From Polydactylus sextarius (lineage: Eukaryota; Chordata; Actinopteri; Polynemidae): a stretch of DNA of 64,000 bases. Of this stretch, positions 47,346-60,158 are shown in pieces. The position numbers and the translations under genes were made by a program. Positions within the stretch are counted from its first letter, which is position 1. Each line of letters starts with the position of its first letter. Location of the stretch: NCBI GenBank assembly GCA_016801845.1, contig CM028922.1:8115501-8179500 (forward strand), read 5' to 3'. The notes beneath the pieces are model-generated. The model saw nothing but the letters and a program-made list of their open reading frames with translations. It had not been told where the DNA came from and ran no database searches.

Positions 47346-50300
47346 CAAAAATCCAAAAAAGGAAAAAATAGCAATAAAATTAACTATCAATACATAGAAT
47401 AAAAATCACCATTTCATATATTTGACATTTACTCTTTAGATACAAAAATAGTAAACTTTTGTTGTTTTTAATCGATGAAGAACTGATGTATCTATCATCA
47501 TCATAATAAAAATTTGTGTGACTCATGTACACTCATACATATCAAATTTTTTACATTATACAAAAGCATATTACCAACATATAAGCAGTGCATTTCAACA
47601 TAAGATGAATCTTTATGCAAATAGTACAGTAAGATTAATTTAAATGTTAATTTAGTTTCACAGAAATTTGTGTTGCATAACACAAATTCCCACACAGCTG
47701 TCTCATGGAGGATATTAAGACAGAAGAGTTTAATTACAATAACAACCAGCTGCCACAAGGTGGAGCCATAATACAATGGACACATGACCATCAAAGACGT
47801 TGCAGTGCAGTCTGAGGCTTTAAATAGCTTTGGTGAACTTGTAAATCTCAGCACCACAGACTCATGAATCACAGTCAACAGGAAACAGTTTAATGTACTC
47901 AGGAATGTAGAGAATGACACGCTAGTAATAAATATTACACTTTCACACTGCACCGTATGTCGATTGATGAACCATGACTTCACTGTTGCAACTAAGAATG
48001 AAGATGATCCATAATTCACTTCTGCAGATGTGGCAGTACCGCCCAGTTGCCGTAGATTTAATTTTGGTAATCCTGTCGCTGATAAAAAGTGTTGAATTAT
48101 GTAGTCACGGTCATGCAATGTCCTTGGGAATTTTCTACAGCGAGGCAAAATAAATTGGGAGCAGTGCGTTTATCTGTTTTGTTATTAAAATATATAACAC
48201 GCTGTCCAAACATATTAAAGAGGCTGACACAGCAGACATTTTCAACAGCCCTTTGATAAATCTTCTTATTCTCAGGAGTGAATATGTTCTTTATTATGTC
48301 ATTGTTTACTAATTGTTATGGAGCACAGTGCTGATGTGATTATACTCTTATTACATTGGGTTTGATTCTAATATTAATCATCTTATGTTGAAATCACATT
48401 GCTGTTAATCAGTAATTCTGTTGTTTCACTAACTGTGGGACTGTTAGATTTTAATCTGAAGCGTCGTCAAGGTTAAACTTGAATCAGTCCTTGAAAAACA
48501 CCTTTTACTTAGTTTGACCAGTGACTTTCTGTAACGTTACTTTTCCCTGCAAATCAACTTAACTTAACTTAGTAAAAATAGTTTTGCTGCCTTTGTCATG
48601 TCTTGCTCAGGTAACAGAAAATGAAAATATAACAATTAATGCTTCATCATTTACTATATTTAGCACACCACGATTTGACTGAGGAGCTGATGGTATCAGA
48701 TCTGGACCAGCACCAGTACCGCTGTTGTTGTTTTTGTTTTTTTCGTCAGTGATACATCTCAACACCATCTGTTCTAGACCCTCATTCTATTGTTGTGTGT
48801 GTGACGTCAACACTGAAATGTTCCTCTTGTCTACTGACAACAGATTTATGGTGTACTGCTGATATTTCTGGGCTAAAACCCAAGCCCTGCATGCAAAGTA
48901 AAACCTAGCATAGGTTCATTTAAACTGTGGCAGAATAAATTATAATGCTACTGAGCTGTATGCAGCACAGTGACAGCATGACTTAGAGAGTTCACTTTGA
49001 TACTAAACTTTCAAAAGACTGGCAAAACTGAGTTGAACTTCACATAATACAATACATGTCCTCCCATGACCATGGGTTTAAATTTGGGCTTGATGGGATT
49101 GTTGATAAGTGTTGATGGATCTAAAACAGTAAATAATAAAAGCTCAATCCAAACACTGATCTTACATTAAATCAACTGAAAATGTCTATGTATTTTGTGC
49201 CTACCTTCTCTTTTCCACAAATGAATAGGTAGTAGAGTTCTTCAACAGTAAACTGGCCGCAGCTCACATAAAGTGGTCAGGCATCATCATTTTATTCTGA
49301 AAATCTTGTCAGCTACAGCCTGAGCATCACATAGACACAGACAGGGGAGCTGCAGCAGGGGAACAGGATGAAAACCAATACTAGAGTATGAGTCAAGCAG
49401 CTATGAGTGTCTGAGGGAAATGAATATGATTGAGTTACACCCTTGGTTGACTGAATATTGCATGACTGCATCCATTGGCCATTACTCATTCAGAATGGTG
49501 CAAACTGCTTTATCATCAGGAGGTGTTGAAAGCAGTATTTACTTTTTGGACAAATCTTAGCTACCATTGTAGTCCTTGGTATTACTCTGTGAGTGTCCTG
49601 TCTATGCAGACTGCTCTCAGAGTGATTATTGTGTGGGTAAATGTAACTAAACATGTCTCTGATGATCACATCAGATAAAGTTACAGTTATAAAAATCAGG
49701 ATTTTATCAGGAGAAAATCAGGTTTTCCAGTCACTTTTTCATCTGACAACAGAAACAGAAAAAAAAACAAATAGAAAAAAATAAAAGAAAAACATGTAAA
49801 TGGCAGATTCAAAAGAAAATCAGCTAAAATGTGAACACAGAGCACAAGAGAAGCTAACGGGTGGAAACATTTTTCGATTAATACTTGATTAAGCAGAATG
49901 CAAATTTGACGCGATGACGTCACCAATGTGCTAATTAGCTCACCTGGTTTCACGAGATATGTTATTTTCTTTTCTTTCCTTTGGCCTCAATTTCACTAAT
50001 TGACCATAAAACAGTTAATTTATGTCGTAGAAATTGACCTGGTATTGTGTTTAAAATGTACTTAAGAGGTGAACACCAACAAATGAAAGGACAGAGCCAC
50101 AGAAACTAAGGACTAAGGTAGGGATTGAAAAAGGCCTGCAGTAAACCACTACTATCAAGTTTTCTTTTAACGTGTCCTTGAAAAGTACGTCAGTAATACT
50201 TTTGATTAAAAATTTCAGTTTGAAATGGGAAAATATGACTGAGAGAAGAAACTACATAGAGAATAAAAGACAATTCCCATATTGCAATATATCAGCAATG

Positions 50301-52240
50301 CCGAAAAATGATATCTTTAGTTTAGCAAGTTCCAGTTTTATGTAAGCAATAAAACAATGAAGCTGTAGATAACTTTAAGCCAGTTAGCAGGTAAGTGCTA
50401 ATTAGCAACTAGCTCCATAGCAGCCGAGCTGTGTCACTACTTGCCTAAAATGTAACCCCAGTCATCTCCCATGTGGAAGAGGAACATTCTCATGTAGCCT
50501 AAAGGTATGTCTAAATATCACAGCTAAAAAAAAAGAAAGAGATAGTGGGATTAGATAGTGGGTTTAGGTAAAGCAGGTAGAAGTCATGTTAATGTTAATG
50601 TTGACTGTTAAACTTAAACCTCAGGGATATGTCATAAAAACTCTCACAAATACATAATTAGATGCTTTTACACCCTCACTGGTAGCAGGGAATAACAAAT
50701 TATAAATGAAATACATAGAAATTACACCTGCCTGGGTGGGGTGTTAGGTAACAATTAGACAACAACAGTGCAGAGTCATGGCCTCTGTCCTTGCAAAAGC
50801 TTAATTAATGTGACAGCACAAAATATCCGACCACTATTCTGACCTCCATCATGGTTCATTCATTTAATAGCCTAGCTGACTGGTAATCTAAAAGACTTGT
50901 GTTTGGCAAAGATCATTTGACACATCACTGAATAAACTCTGAGAGCATCAATCTTGTTCACTGAATCCCTTTATGTGTTAAGTTGTGATGCACGTATAGC
51001 ATTAAATGTACATGTACATATTTCTTGAGAGTAATTTTAGTGTGTAATCTAAAATAATTAGTGTGGTTGGAGAGCACGTATCCATTTAGGTTCTTCTCAG
51101 GCAAATCTGGACTGCAGTGCAGGCTACAGCATTAATTTTGTTTATTGCCTTCAGTTTAATAGACCCATTAGCATCAGGCACAAAGCGATGCTAAGCTGAT
51201 ATTCAAATGAACAGTGAGACATTTAACCCACACAGAAACCCATAATTGTGCACACAAGCACTATAAGTTGTGGGTAGTGTTAGTTGGCAGTGGAAATGTA
51301 TCCGCAGAAATGCTGAAATACTATCAGATTCTGAATGATCACAACACAAGTCTATAGCCTCAATATAGATTTTCATGTGATGCTTATTGGCTTGATATGT
51401 TTTAGTAATAATGGACAGACAGCATCTATAGAGATAAAATACAATAAAATGTAAAATAATTTCATAGTCCTGAGTCTTTACAGTTCTCTGCTACACATTG
51501 TAGTGTAACATTATTCTGCAAAAAAAAAAGGATGTTGCATGGGTGGGAGGGATGAGTAAATGCAATAGAGAGAATTTGATGTCAGTGCATTCACTGATGT
51601 TGAACAGTGGGCTATATAAAAAATGAGATGAAATTGAATGAAATGAAAAAAAATGTTTATTATTGAAAAATGATATAATTATTTAGTTAAGAAAATAACA
51701 TACTAAAAACATGTATGACATATAGGCTTAGAGGATGTTCAATGTTAGAAATAGATTTAATTTGATTTTACATCTGTGACAACTTGACAGTTTAAATCAT
51801 TTCACAGATAAATAAAACACTATCAAAAGTTTGTTTCCAGAATTTCAAAACATAAATCAGTCACTGTCCTTTAATAATGTAATTTTACAATCTTTTCATG
51901 CTGTTGTTTACTCACCTGCTACTGACATGCTACATGAAACACCCATGCATCCCCCCTGATGTAATGGAAAGAGGGAAAGCACTGGAAATAAAAGGGGAGC
52001 GAGAGGGCATGCAGTTTTAATGAAGCATGCATGCTGTTGATGTCTTTTCTCCTTACTGCTTAAAAATGTGATAGAAGTAGGCTGGTGTATGTGTTTACGT
52101 ATGGCACCGTGTTTCTAGCATCATCATTTCATACCGTAAAAGACCAAGCTATGTATATGTAATCACGCCCTACAAGAACATGCTTTAGATGCTATACAGT
52201 ACTGTATGTTTGAATAAAAAAAGAATAGATCCATTCTATC
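47344..52240. other. Non-coding region
   Basis: I see no supported gene or clear mobile element. The longest open frame (47501-48148, minus) reads like random AT-rich translation with no domain. Confidence 0.5.
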
Positions 52241-52299
52241 TCTCTCACTTCCATATTTTTTCTATCCATCTGTCACCAGGAGGGAGGTGCCATAGAAAA

Positions 52300-52758
52300 G
52301 CCATGGTCAGAGAGAAGGAAGATGTGAGAAAAAAGCATTTGGATGCATTCCGCAGATCTGGCGCCCTCATCTTTTGTACCTCAGTTATGCAAGATGCTGC
52401 AACAGCTATTGTGAAAGAAAAGCCTTTCGTGCAGAAGAAAACTGTGGCAAAAGAGGCAGAAGACCACGAAGAGGAGGACATTTGACAGATAAGAAGGGGG
52501 AGCTCTGCAGCAGGATACCCACTGTGCTGAACACAGGACTGCGTGACAGGTCTGTGCAGGCACAGGGAGAGAGGGAGGAGAGAGGAGGGAAGGGAGGAAG
52601 GTAGGAAAGACAGAGGGGGGAGGGGAGGCAATTCAGCGCAGTGCAAGCTGGAGGAGTAGCATCCGCGGCACAGGCAGCAGCATCAGCACCACTAGCTGTA
52701 GCATCTTTCCGTGTGGCTGCTGGAGGCTGTCTTGTGGCTACTGTAGCATCAACCTCAT

Positions 52759-52807
<49 letters not shown>

Positions 52808-53010
52808 TATCTGGACACAGGGCATTCCCACTGCTTTGCCTAACACACACACATGTCGTGGTGGCCACCAGAGACGAGGTAGTAAGTGACGGGGCTCTGG
52901 GGAACAGAGGGACACAGGAAGAGGAAACAGGGACGACTGGTGGTAGTGGAAACAGGAGGAGGGCTGGAGCAACGGCGACTGGAGCAGCAGCACTAGTAGC
53001 AAGCGGCACC
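52300..53010 (+). promoter_or_regulatory. Probable 5' leader/promoter-proximal region of the 53-kb gene
   Basis: Composition shifts here from AT-rich to GC- and purine-rich, with several CpGs after 52640. A CA microsatellite sits at 52762-52804. A short open frame starting at 52303 (MVREKEDVRKKHLDAFRR) ends at 52485 in an acidic tail and may be an upstream ORF or chance. The frame upstream of 53011 stays open but reads as low-complexity Gly/Thr/Ala. No TATA box was recognised. Confidence 0.4.
52762..52804. repeat. (CA)n microsatellite
   Basis: About 21 uninterrupted CA units lie about 200 bp before the candidate first coding exon. Confidence 0.92.
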
Positions 53011-53136
53011 ATGGCGCAAGCCGCCAAGCAGCTCCGCAAGACCAAGGACCTCGCGGAGGCCGCCGCCCAGGAGCAGAGGGAGAAGGAGGAGGAAAAGATA
53101 AAAAAGAGGAATCGATCCAGGGACCGCAAGCGTAAG
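53011..53136 (+). CDS. Candidate first coding exon, unidentified gene (partial)
   Basis: The ATG at 53011 sits in a near-ideal context (GGCACCATGG). It opens 42 codons beginning MAQAAKQLRKTKDL and ending RNRSRDRKRK, followed by a GTATGG donor at 53137 (phase 0). Without splicing, the frame stops after seven more codons. The peptide is strongly helical and charged: alternating Glu/Lys-rich, then a basic cluster. It resembles the cytosolic N-terminus of a larger protein. The GC-richer surroundings contrast with the tens of kilobases to the left, as expected near a promoter. I do not recognise the family. A 42-nt, phase-compatible candidate exon lies at 58485-58526; the rest would be outside the window. 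Confidence 0.5.
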
Positions 53137-53139
53137 GTA

Positions 53140-56100
53140 TGGCTGGCTGCCTCATAAGACAGGGGAGATGACAGTGTTTCACATATATCCACCTGCTTTT
53201 TTTATATTTCTCTAGCAGTCTCTCTCTCACACTGCATCTATTGTGCATCATTGTCAAGGATGCAATTACACATGTGTAATTACACAGTTGGTCTTGCAGC
53301 CTCAGCTGGTGTGTGCGTGTAGGCTAACCAGTCAGGCACGTACGTTCTGGTACAGGTTGTGTTTGCTCGGTCAGATATTAAGCTATAGGGGGATTAAAGA
53401 GAGACTGAGGATGACAGTTATTCTAGTGGATATGTGACCAATATAAGCTGTTGGATAAATTACAGAGGATGTCTTCTTTTTTTGTTCACATAAGAAGCAT
53501 TTTGGTGGATTTCAGCTTCATATGAGTGCAGCTCATTCATATTAATCATAATGCAATGCAAGTTCAGTGTACTGCATAGACATGTATTTTTACGCATATT
53601 ATCACATCTTCATTAACATGCTCTGCATGCTCTGCTGTTTCCTATGAAACTGTGTTGGCTTTACACTCTGTGCCTTCCCCCATATTACAGGTTTTTTTTT
53701 TTTCATTGGGGGAGATGTAAAATGGAGGGGGAAGATGGAGGTACATTCTTATTGTAGATGCAATTTTAACCCATCTGTATATATTTTTGATGGATTGCGT
53801 GCGTTTCAAACATTGTTCAGTTTAGAAATCTGCACTAATGAGTATATAGAATATTATTTTTTCAACAAGTAATATTTGTTGTGTATAAATGCATATTTAA
53901 ATGTGTTGTAATTAACTAGGCACACAAGATAACATCCTGTAGGCACTAAAGCTCTCATTCATATCTCTTTCACTCTTCCCTTGCTCTCTTCCTCTTTAGC
54001 TGTGCCTTTGGGTGCAGGTTTTATTGGGGTTGCACTGCCTTGCACGCCTGCTTGGCAGCACTGATATGATTTCTGAAAATACTCATTCTGTTGTGAAAGG
54101 AACTTGTTGAACAGATTTGAAAAGTTTAGCAGATTTTATATGTAATGCTATATGTATGTGTAGTGCTCTGTTTAATGCATTGCCTGCACTTAAGTGTTTC
54201 TGTAATATTTATCTCTGCACACATCTATATGGAGCTGGTGGCAATAGAGGAAAGACAGAGCTTTTTATAATCACTGTGAGTTGTGTATGTGTGCGTGTGT
54301 GCGTGCATGTGAAACAGAGAGAATGGAGGTTTGTCAGAAAGGCAGAAGCACAACGGAGAAGCACTAGAACAAAATATGGAATCTGCAGAGAGAGCTTTGT
54401 TGCTCATGGATTGTAATCTCTTTTCTTGTTATTTAGTGTTCTTTCAGCTTGAAACAGATTGTTTTTTTCTGGATGGTAAAGCTGTAGGGTTTGCTCAGGT
54501 TTTTCTGAGGCCATACAGGAGGATTTTAGCAGTTTGGTCAGCCTGTTCAGCACTGAAGTGTTGATAATGTGGTGATGTAGTGAGGTATTTCCACAGCACA
54601 GCATTACTTCTGGTACATTGCTGCAGGTGTATATTAGCTTTATATTCCCAAGCAACTTCATTTATGCAGTCACCCATTCTGTGCACTCGTTCTGATTCTT
54701 TCCTCTGCAATCCAATGTTTTCTGTAAATGAAAATATTTTAATTGATTTTTCAATATAGTACAATATACAGAACGTGATGTGCGTAATAAGTCCTTGCAT
54801 TATAGTGGGAATTTATTTACAACAAAACACATGGCACAAATAGACTCAAAATCATCTGTTATTTGAAGGTTACATAACTATCATATGCTGGATTTAATTG
54901 GACGCAAACACAAATCGGTCATTTCCCCATATTTGTTATGTAACAAGGTTTACTGAGAGTTTGCTACTAAAACTTAAACAAAGGTTTGCATACTTTTAAA
55001 TTTCAGCTGTGACCAGCATAAAAACAGATGGTAAGGTTTTAGAAATTTATATTACTGCTGAGAGAGACTGAGTTTACAACTGACAAAGATAAAACAGAGG
55101 ACATTTATATATGTCTTGGTCAGACAATGACCAAGACACATATGGTGGTGGTGGGGGTTACTCCAGGATAGTATAAGTTATCTGTTTTATATCCCTTGTA
55201 TGGCCAGTATACATTGAAAATACGGCAGATCAGGAAATCTCTCCTCATCCCTATCTCACGGTCATTCCATGCAACACCATTCTCCACCATCTGTCTTGTG
55301 ATGACTTATAAAGTAGCATCACCGTACCATTAAAAAGCACCAGCTTTGTCAAGTCATCAAAAAATAAGTATTTAACAGTTCCTCTTGTATGTTATGCACC
55401 GAGAAGGAGTGAGGAAGCAAGGCGACACAAATAGGAAGAGGAAGCACAGGCAGATCTTAATGTTCTTGGGATGTTAATTAGCTCCATTCAACGTAAATCA
55501 AACTTGGCAGATCTGCATCTCTCTTCTCCCATTGCACAAAGGTCATCCAGTACAGTGCCAACAGAGATCCAATGATAACTCTGGATAGACTGGACAATAA
55601 TATGGTTAGAGAAGAAAGTGGACAGACTTTCTGTGAGCTTTGGCTAAGGTGCACGTCCAGCAGCTGCAGAGTCAGGACAGTAGGCTTGGAATAGATCTAT
55701 GATCCTTCAGTCTTGAGCATGAACTGAAAAGTTACATACTGATGTACTTGAATGTTTACACTGTGATCACACTCAACTTGAAATAACAAGAACACACAAG
55801 ACTGTGTGCAAATTTTACATGAATCAATATTAACTTTTTCTTGTCAATCCACAGAGGAGCTTTATTTGTTGTTTATGGCAGAGGTGGTTTTAAATACAGC
55901 TAAATCCAATACATTGTCAATAAATGGTGGAGTTAAATTCTTGCCCACATTGACGCTGTGTATTTTTGCCCAACTGGCTGTAGCACCACCAATATAGATC
56001 ACTGGAACACTATCTGGTTATGTTGTAGCCACACTGTCTACCTTCATTGATCTGTGCTATATGTTTACTAGTCACTAGTCACAACAGTCTTACAACTGCC

Positions 56101-58480
56101 TTTATTTTACGCAGTTACGTCTAAGGGATGTGGAAGTTTTTTGGTCTTAAATGTTGCGTATCTGTTGATACTGATTCTGATACCTTTATTTATATTTGTC
56201 TAAATGTTAAATGAAATATCAAAGAAGATACGCTGATGCACTGAATTTGTAGATTTGACATAATTCCAGCATTGAAGGTTGTCATAAAGGAGAGCAGCAC
56301 TATAGGAAAAAAGAAGTTGATAAAAACAAACTAGAGGAGGACATTAAGAAAGATTTTCATCCACTTGACTTTACCAGTCCACTAAAATACTGTAGGATTA
56401 ACGCAAATTACATGAAAATGCTTGGTCATCTACAAATTACCATAGCGAATGTTTGGGTTCAAGTTCATTTCTCTGTAACCAGACAGACTAATCTGGGACG
56501 TGAAACCTTTTATTGTGGTGGCTCAGCACAAGGCTTTTGAGCCCATACATTTTCCTGTTTTCTTCAGGCCTGCACTTAATACAATGGATCGAAAGATCTG
56601 CTAATGGATAGTAGATGCTCTTTGTGCTTTTAGAGGAACTGCATGTGTTGATGCGTGCACGTACAGTGTGCGTGCATGTGAGTGAGATTGCAGGGCTTCA
56701 GGGTATCTCATTCCACTTTTATGTAACCTTATGGATGCCCAACTCTAATTAGCCAAAACACTCTTCTGTGGCTCTCTCCCTCTGTCTTTGCCTCACTGCC
56801 CTTTTTTGTCTTCACTCAACAACAAACAAAATGATGACATGACATCAAAAGTACTTTTCACTGATGCCCAACTTTTGCCATTAAAAGTGTTTTCATATGT
56901 GTAGTTATTAAACCAGGAAAAATATGAGTCTCTTTGGCTCTTTTTCTATATTCCTGTGCTTTGGGTGTAAATTAATAGATAATTTATATCATTCATGTCT
57001 TTGCAGTGTAGAGTGAAAAAACTCATTCAGCACCCTCACACAGTTGTGCCTGAAGCATTACTCCTCACACTGCTGTGAATTTATTTGCTTCAGGCCAGAC
57101 AGTTTAAAATTGCAAGGAGCCCAGGTGATAGCAAATGAAAACTGAGCACATAGTGCTCCTCAATCACATGGCAGATCGTTATGCTTTGATTTAAAAGCTT
57201 TATAGGGCGAACAAGGCAGCACTGATTGAAGACTTTTATCGCCCTAAACTAAACTTGGCGTCTTCTTATCTTGTTGCACATAGATGCAATTCTGCTCTGT
57301 TTAAAAACAACATTGTATGTTGTCCCAGATTTAAGAAAACAGGTGGCATGAAGAGAAAGTTTCACTTAAATTCACTGTGTATTTGTGCAAAGAGAGGGAG
57401 GAAATAGAATATGTTTATGTGTGCCAATGAGAGTGGAGCTTTTAAGGAAGTGTCCTAGAATCCAAGAGATAATGTGTGTGATGTACTGTGTGCATTTTTA
57501 GGTTAACTGTTCTAGTCTGGACAGATGTGTACAAGCTAGTATGTATGTCTAGGTATTATTATAAAAATGTGATTTTTTCCCCTGTGTTTAGTTATTTTAG
57601 TCTATTTGGTTGTTTGTTCTGTTACTGTGTCAAAACAACATGACACACAGCTGCAGTGTAATGACTGGTTTATAAATTGTCATAGCTAACATGTTAGCAA
57701 CCAGTGGCTTACACACTAGGGCATAATGATATGGTAATCTCACAAAAGGCAACATTATGGACAATATCCAAGTTTTCACAATCAAACCACCTCCTTATAA
57801 CAGACCCGCCCTGCATGTAGATAAGCCTTTTCTATGAAGGGGAGCAGGACTTGAGTCTTTGTAGACTGTTTTAGGGTTAGGCTAGGGAAATTAAGTAGCT
57901 GCAGCAGAAACCAGATAAATCTGACAGCTTTTTATGTTTATAGAGTGAGCAGTGAGTGATTTGAATTGAGTGGGGTGAAATATGTGTTGAACACGGAGCA
58001 ATTTTGAGCAGAATGGCCATGAGCTGAGGAGCAGAGAGAACAGACACATCCTCACCACTCCACTCCGCTCACATCCTCTGGTCTAGAGAAAGACAAGGGT
58101 GATTAGGTGCTAGAGAAAGAAAATCCTGTTATTTGGAAACATTTTCCATGTCTTTTGGGTATTATACTGTTTTTTTTTTTTTTTTTAATCGATTGCTTAA
58201 TTTTTTACTGTTGATACACTAAGATTTCAAGTGCAAACCTGTTTATATCATGTTGTCTATTATATTGTAAGATATTTGGTATTTGGTATGAACAACTGTA
58301 GCTTTCATTTAAAGTCCATCTTATGTCAGTATAACAAATGGCAATTTGATTTTCCTTTCTTTTTTTCTGGTCTCTAAGCTCAGTTTTGACTTCGATTTGA
58401 TTGATTTTGGAGAAAAGCATAGCCTGCTAATGTTCTGTGCTTCACCACAAAGCTGCTAACTTTATCTGTCTTGTCATTTA
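53140..58480. other. Probable intron of the 53-kb gene
   Basis: AT-rich with no supported coding sequence, mobile element or RNA gene. T-runs occur at about 53692-53703 and 58171-58187. Confidence 0.4.
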
Positions 58481-58484
58481 GTAG

Positions 58485-58526
58485 ATATGGAGTATACAAC
58501 AACTGCAGACACAGCTGATGAGACTG
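58485..58526 (+). other. Candidate 42-nt microexon
   Basis: A pyrimidine-rich stretch and tandem acceptor (TTTAG TAG, AGs ending at 58481 and 58484) precede it and a GTGAGA donor follows at 58527. From the second AG the segment is exactly 14 codons in phase 0 (IWSIQQLQTQLMRL), matching the phase of the 53136 donor. From the first AG a TAG stop would be included. It may be chance. Confidence 0.25.
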
Positions 58527-58529
58527 GTG

Positions 58530-60116
58530 AGAAAAAACAGTGATATGCTAAAAAGCCCTGTAAAGCTGAATGTTGACCCAATATACAACTTACATTAATG
58601 ATTTAATATAAAAAATACAGTCTATACTATAAGGTAGGTAATATGTGACCTAATATTTCTATGTGATATGAACTTTTGCATGCAGATCCTGGTGGTGCAG
58701 GGTGTGGTTCAAGCTTCTATATTGGATAATTTTTTTTACGGTTTTAGTATGTTTTTTTTGTGAGGGAACTGTAATACGTAGCGTAATAGTATAGGCTGGT
58801 GCCTTTTCATCCCCTCTGAGGAAAGGGAGGGCAGGATGAGCCAAGGTCGAGCAGAGCAAAGCAGCACTCAGCCCAGCCCGAAGCAGCCACAGGCTATATT
58901 TACCTGCCAGCCTAGGATTACACTGCATCTGAGACCAGAACTAGCCATCCATCTACACACCACAACTGTGTGCTGGCTGAGCACCTGCTCTGATCCTGTA
59001 TCTGATGTTGCCCCGGATCTGTACCTGCTCAAACAACATAGGAAGATTCCAGAATAGAAACATGATGGCCGATATTTATCAGACCTCTCCGAGGGCTTAT
59101 CTAGGACTCGACTCTGTCATATATTTTGATCTGGAGACCAGAGTGATTTTAGATAAGCATGCTTTGACAGACAGCTTTGATAAGTAGAAAAGTTATTTAT
59201 TTGTGACTTTCCTTGGTGAATGTAAACCACAAGTCTATATGAGAGTAAACTGTTAGTAATTTGTTAATGTTGCAGCACATTGGCCATTTGGGCATCAATC
59301 TGTATATGTTTTTTGATATTTGGCTGATAGTTGTTTTACAATGAGCAACAGTTGTTGAACATCAAGGTGGTCAGAGAGTCACTGTGTTGATGGGCCATTA
59401 GATCAATGTGCAGTCATTGAGATCCTCAACAGTCACAGCTCATCTGCCAGCCTGCACCAGTTAATCAGAGCATCCATCACCATTGTTAGCAAGGCCAACC
59501 AGTGTGAGGCTGTGGCATGCAGAGGGAGGGTTGAAAGCTGTAAATCTTTTTGGCAAAGTTTATTGTGACCCTGGGGTCAGTCAGCGGGTGGCCTGAAGTG
59601 ACTGATGTTGCCATGGTGATTACTGTGTGACACTGCACGTGGCAGGATGATGAAGGGACGAGGAGATGGACGAGGGCACGCTTCCTTGTTTAGTGATGAG
59701 ACTTGCTGCACAGTTCACCAGCAAGACAAGGAACGCTGGAAGGAATAAAGCTTGTTGCTGTAGCTATACTCAAACTGCTGTGCGTGGTCCGTCCCGTGTT
59801 ATGTGGATGCTGAGTTTCATTTCAGCTCTCAGCAACTCAGATGAGACTACAGCAATAAGAAAACATGACTCAGACAAGAACTGTAGTCCATGACTTTTCC
59901 TCCGTTCTAAGTAGCTCCATTTCACATCCTTTATATTCATATACACATACAGTATATGTGATATATATAATTGGCCTAAATACAGTGTATACTTCGTACT
60001 AATCATGCATTTGACTCATCACAGGTCATTAGGAAAATCAATACATGAGCGCTATTAATTCCAGAGAATCATTACAGGAAGAGTGAAACTGATACAGCCT
60101 GGCACCATGCCACAGA

Positions 60117-60158
<42 letters not shown>

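Noticed and set aside
47501..48148. 215-codon minus-strand open frame
   Set aside because: Composition is that of random AT-rich DNA, no domain was recognised, and no splice or promoter context supports it.
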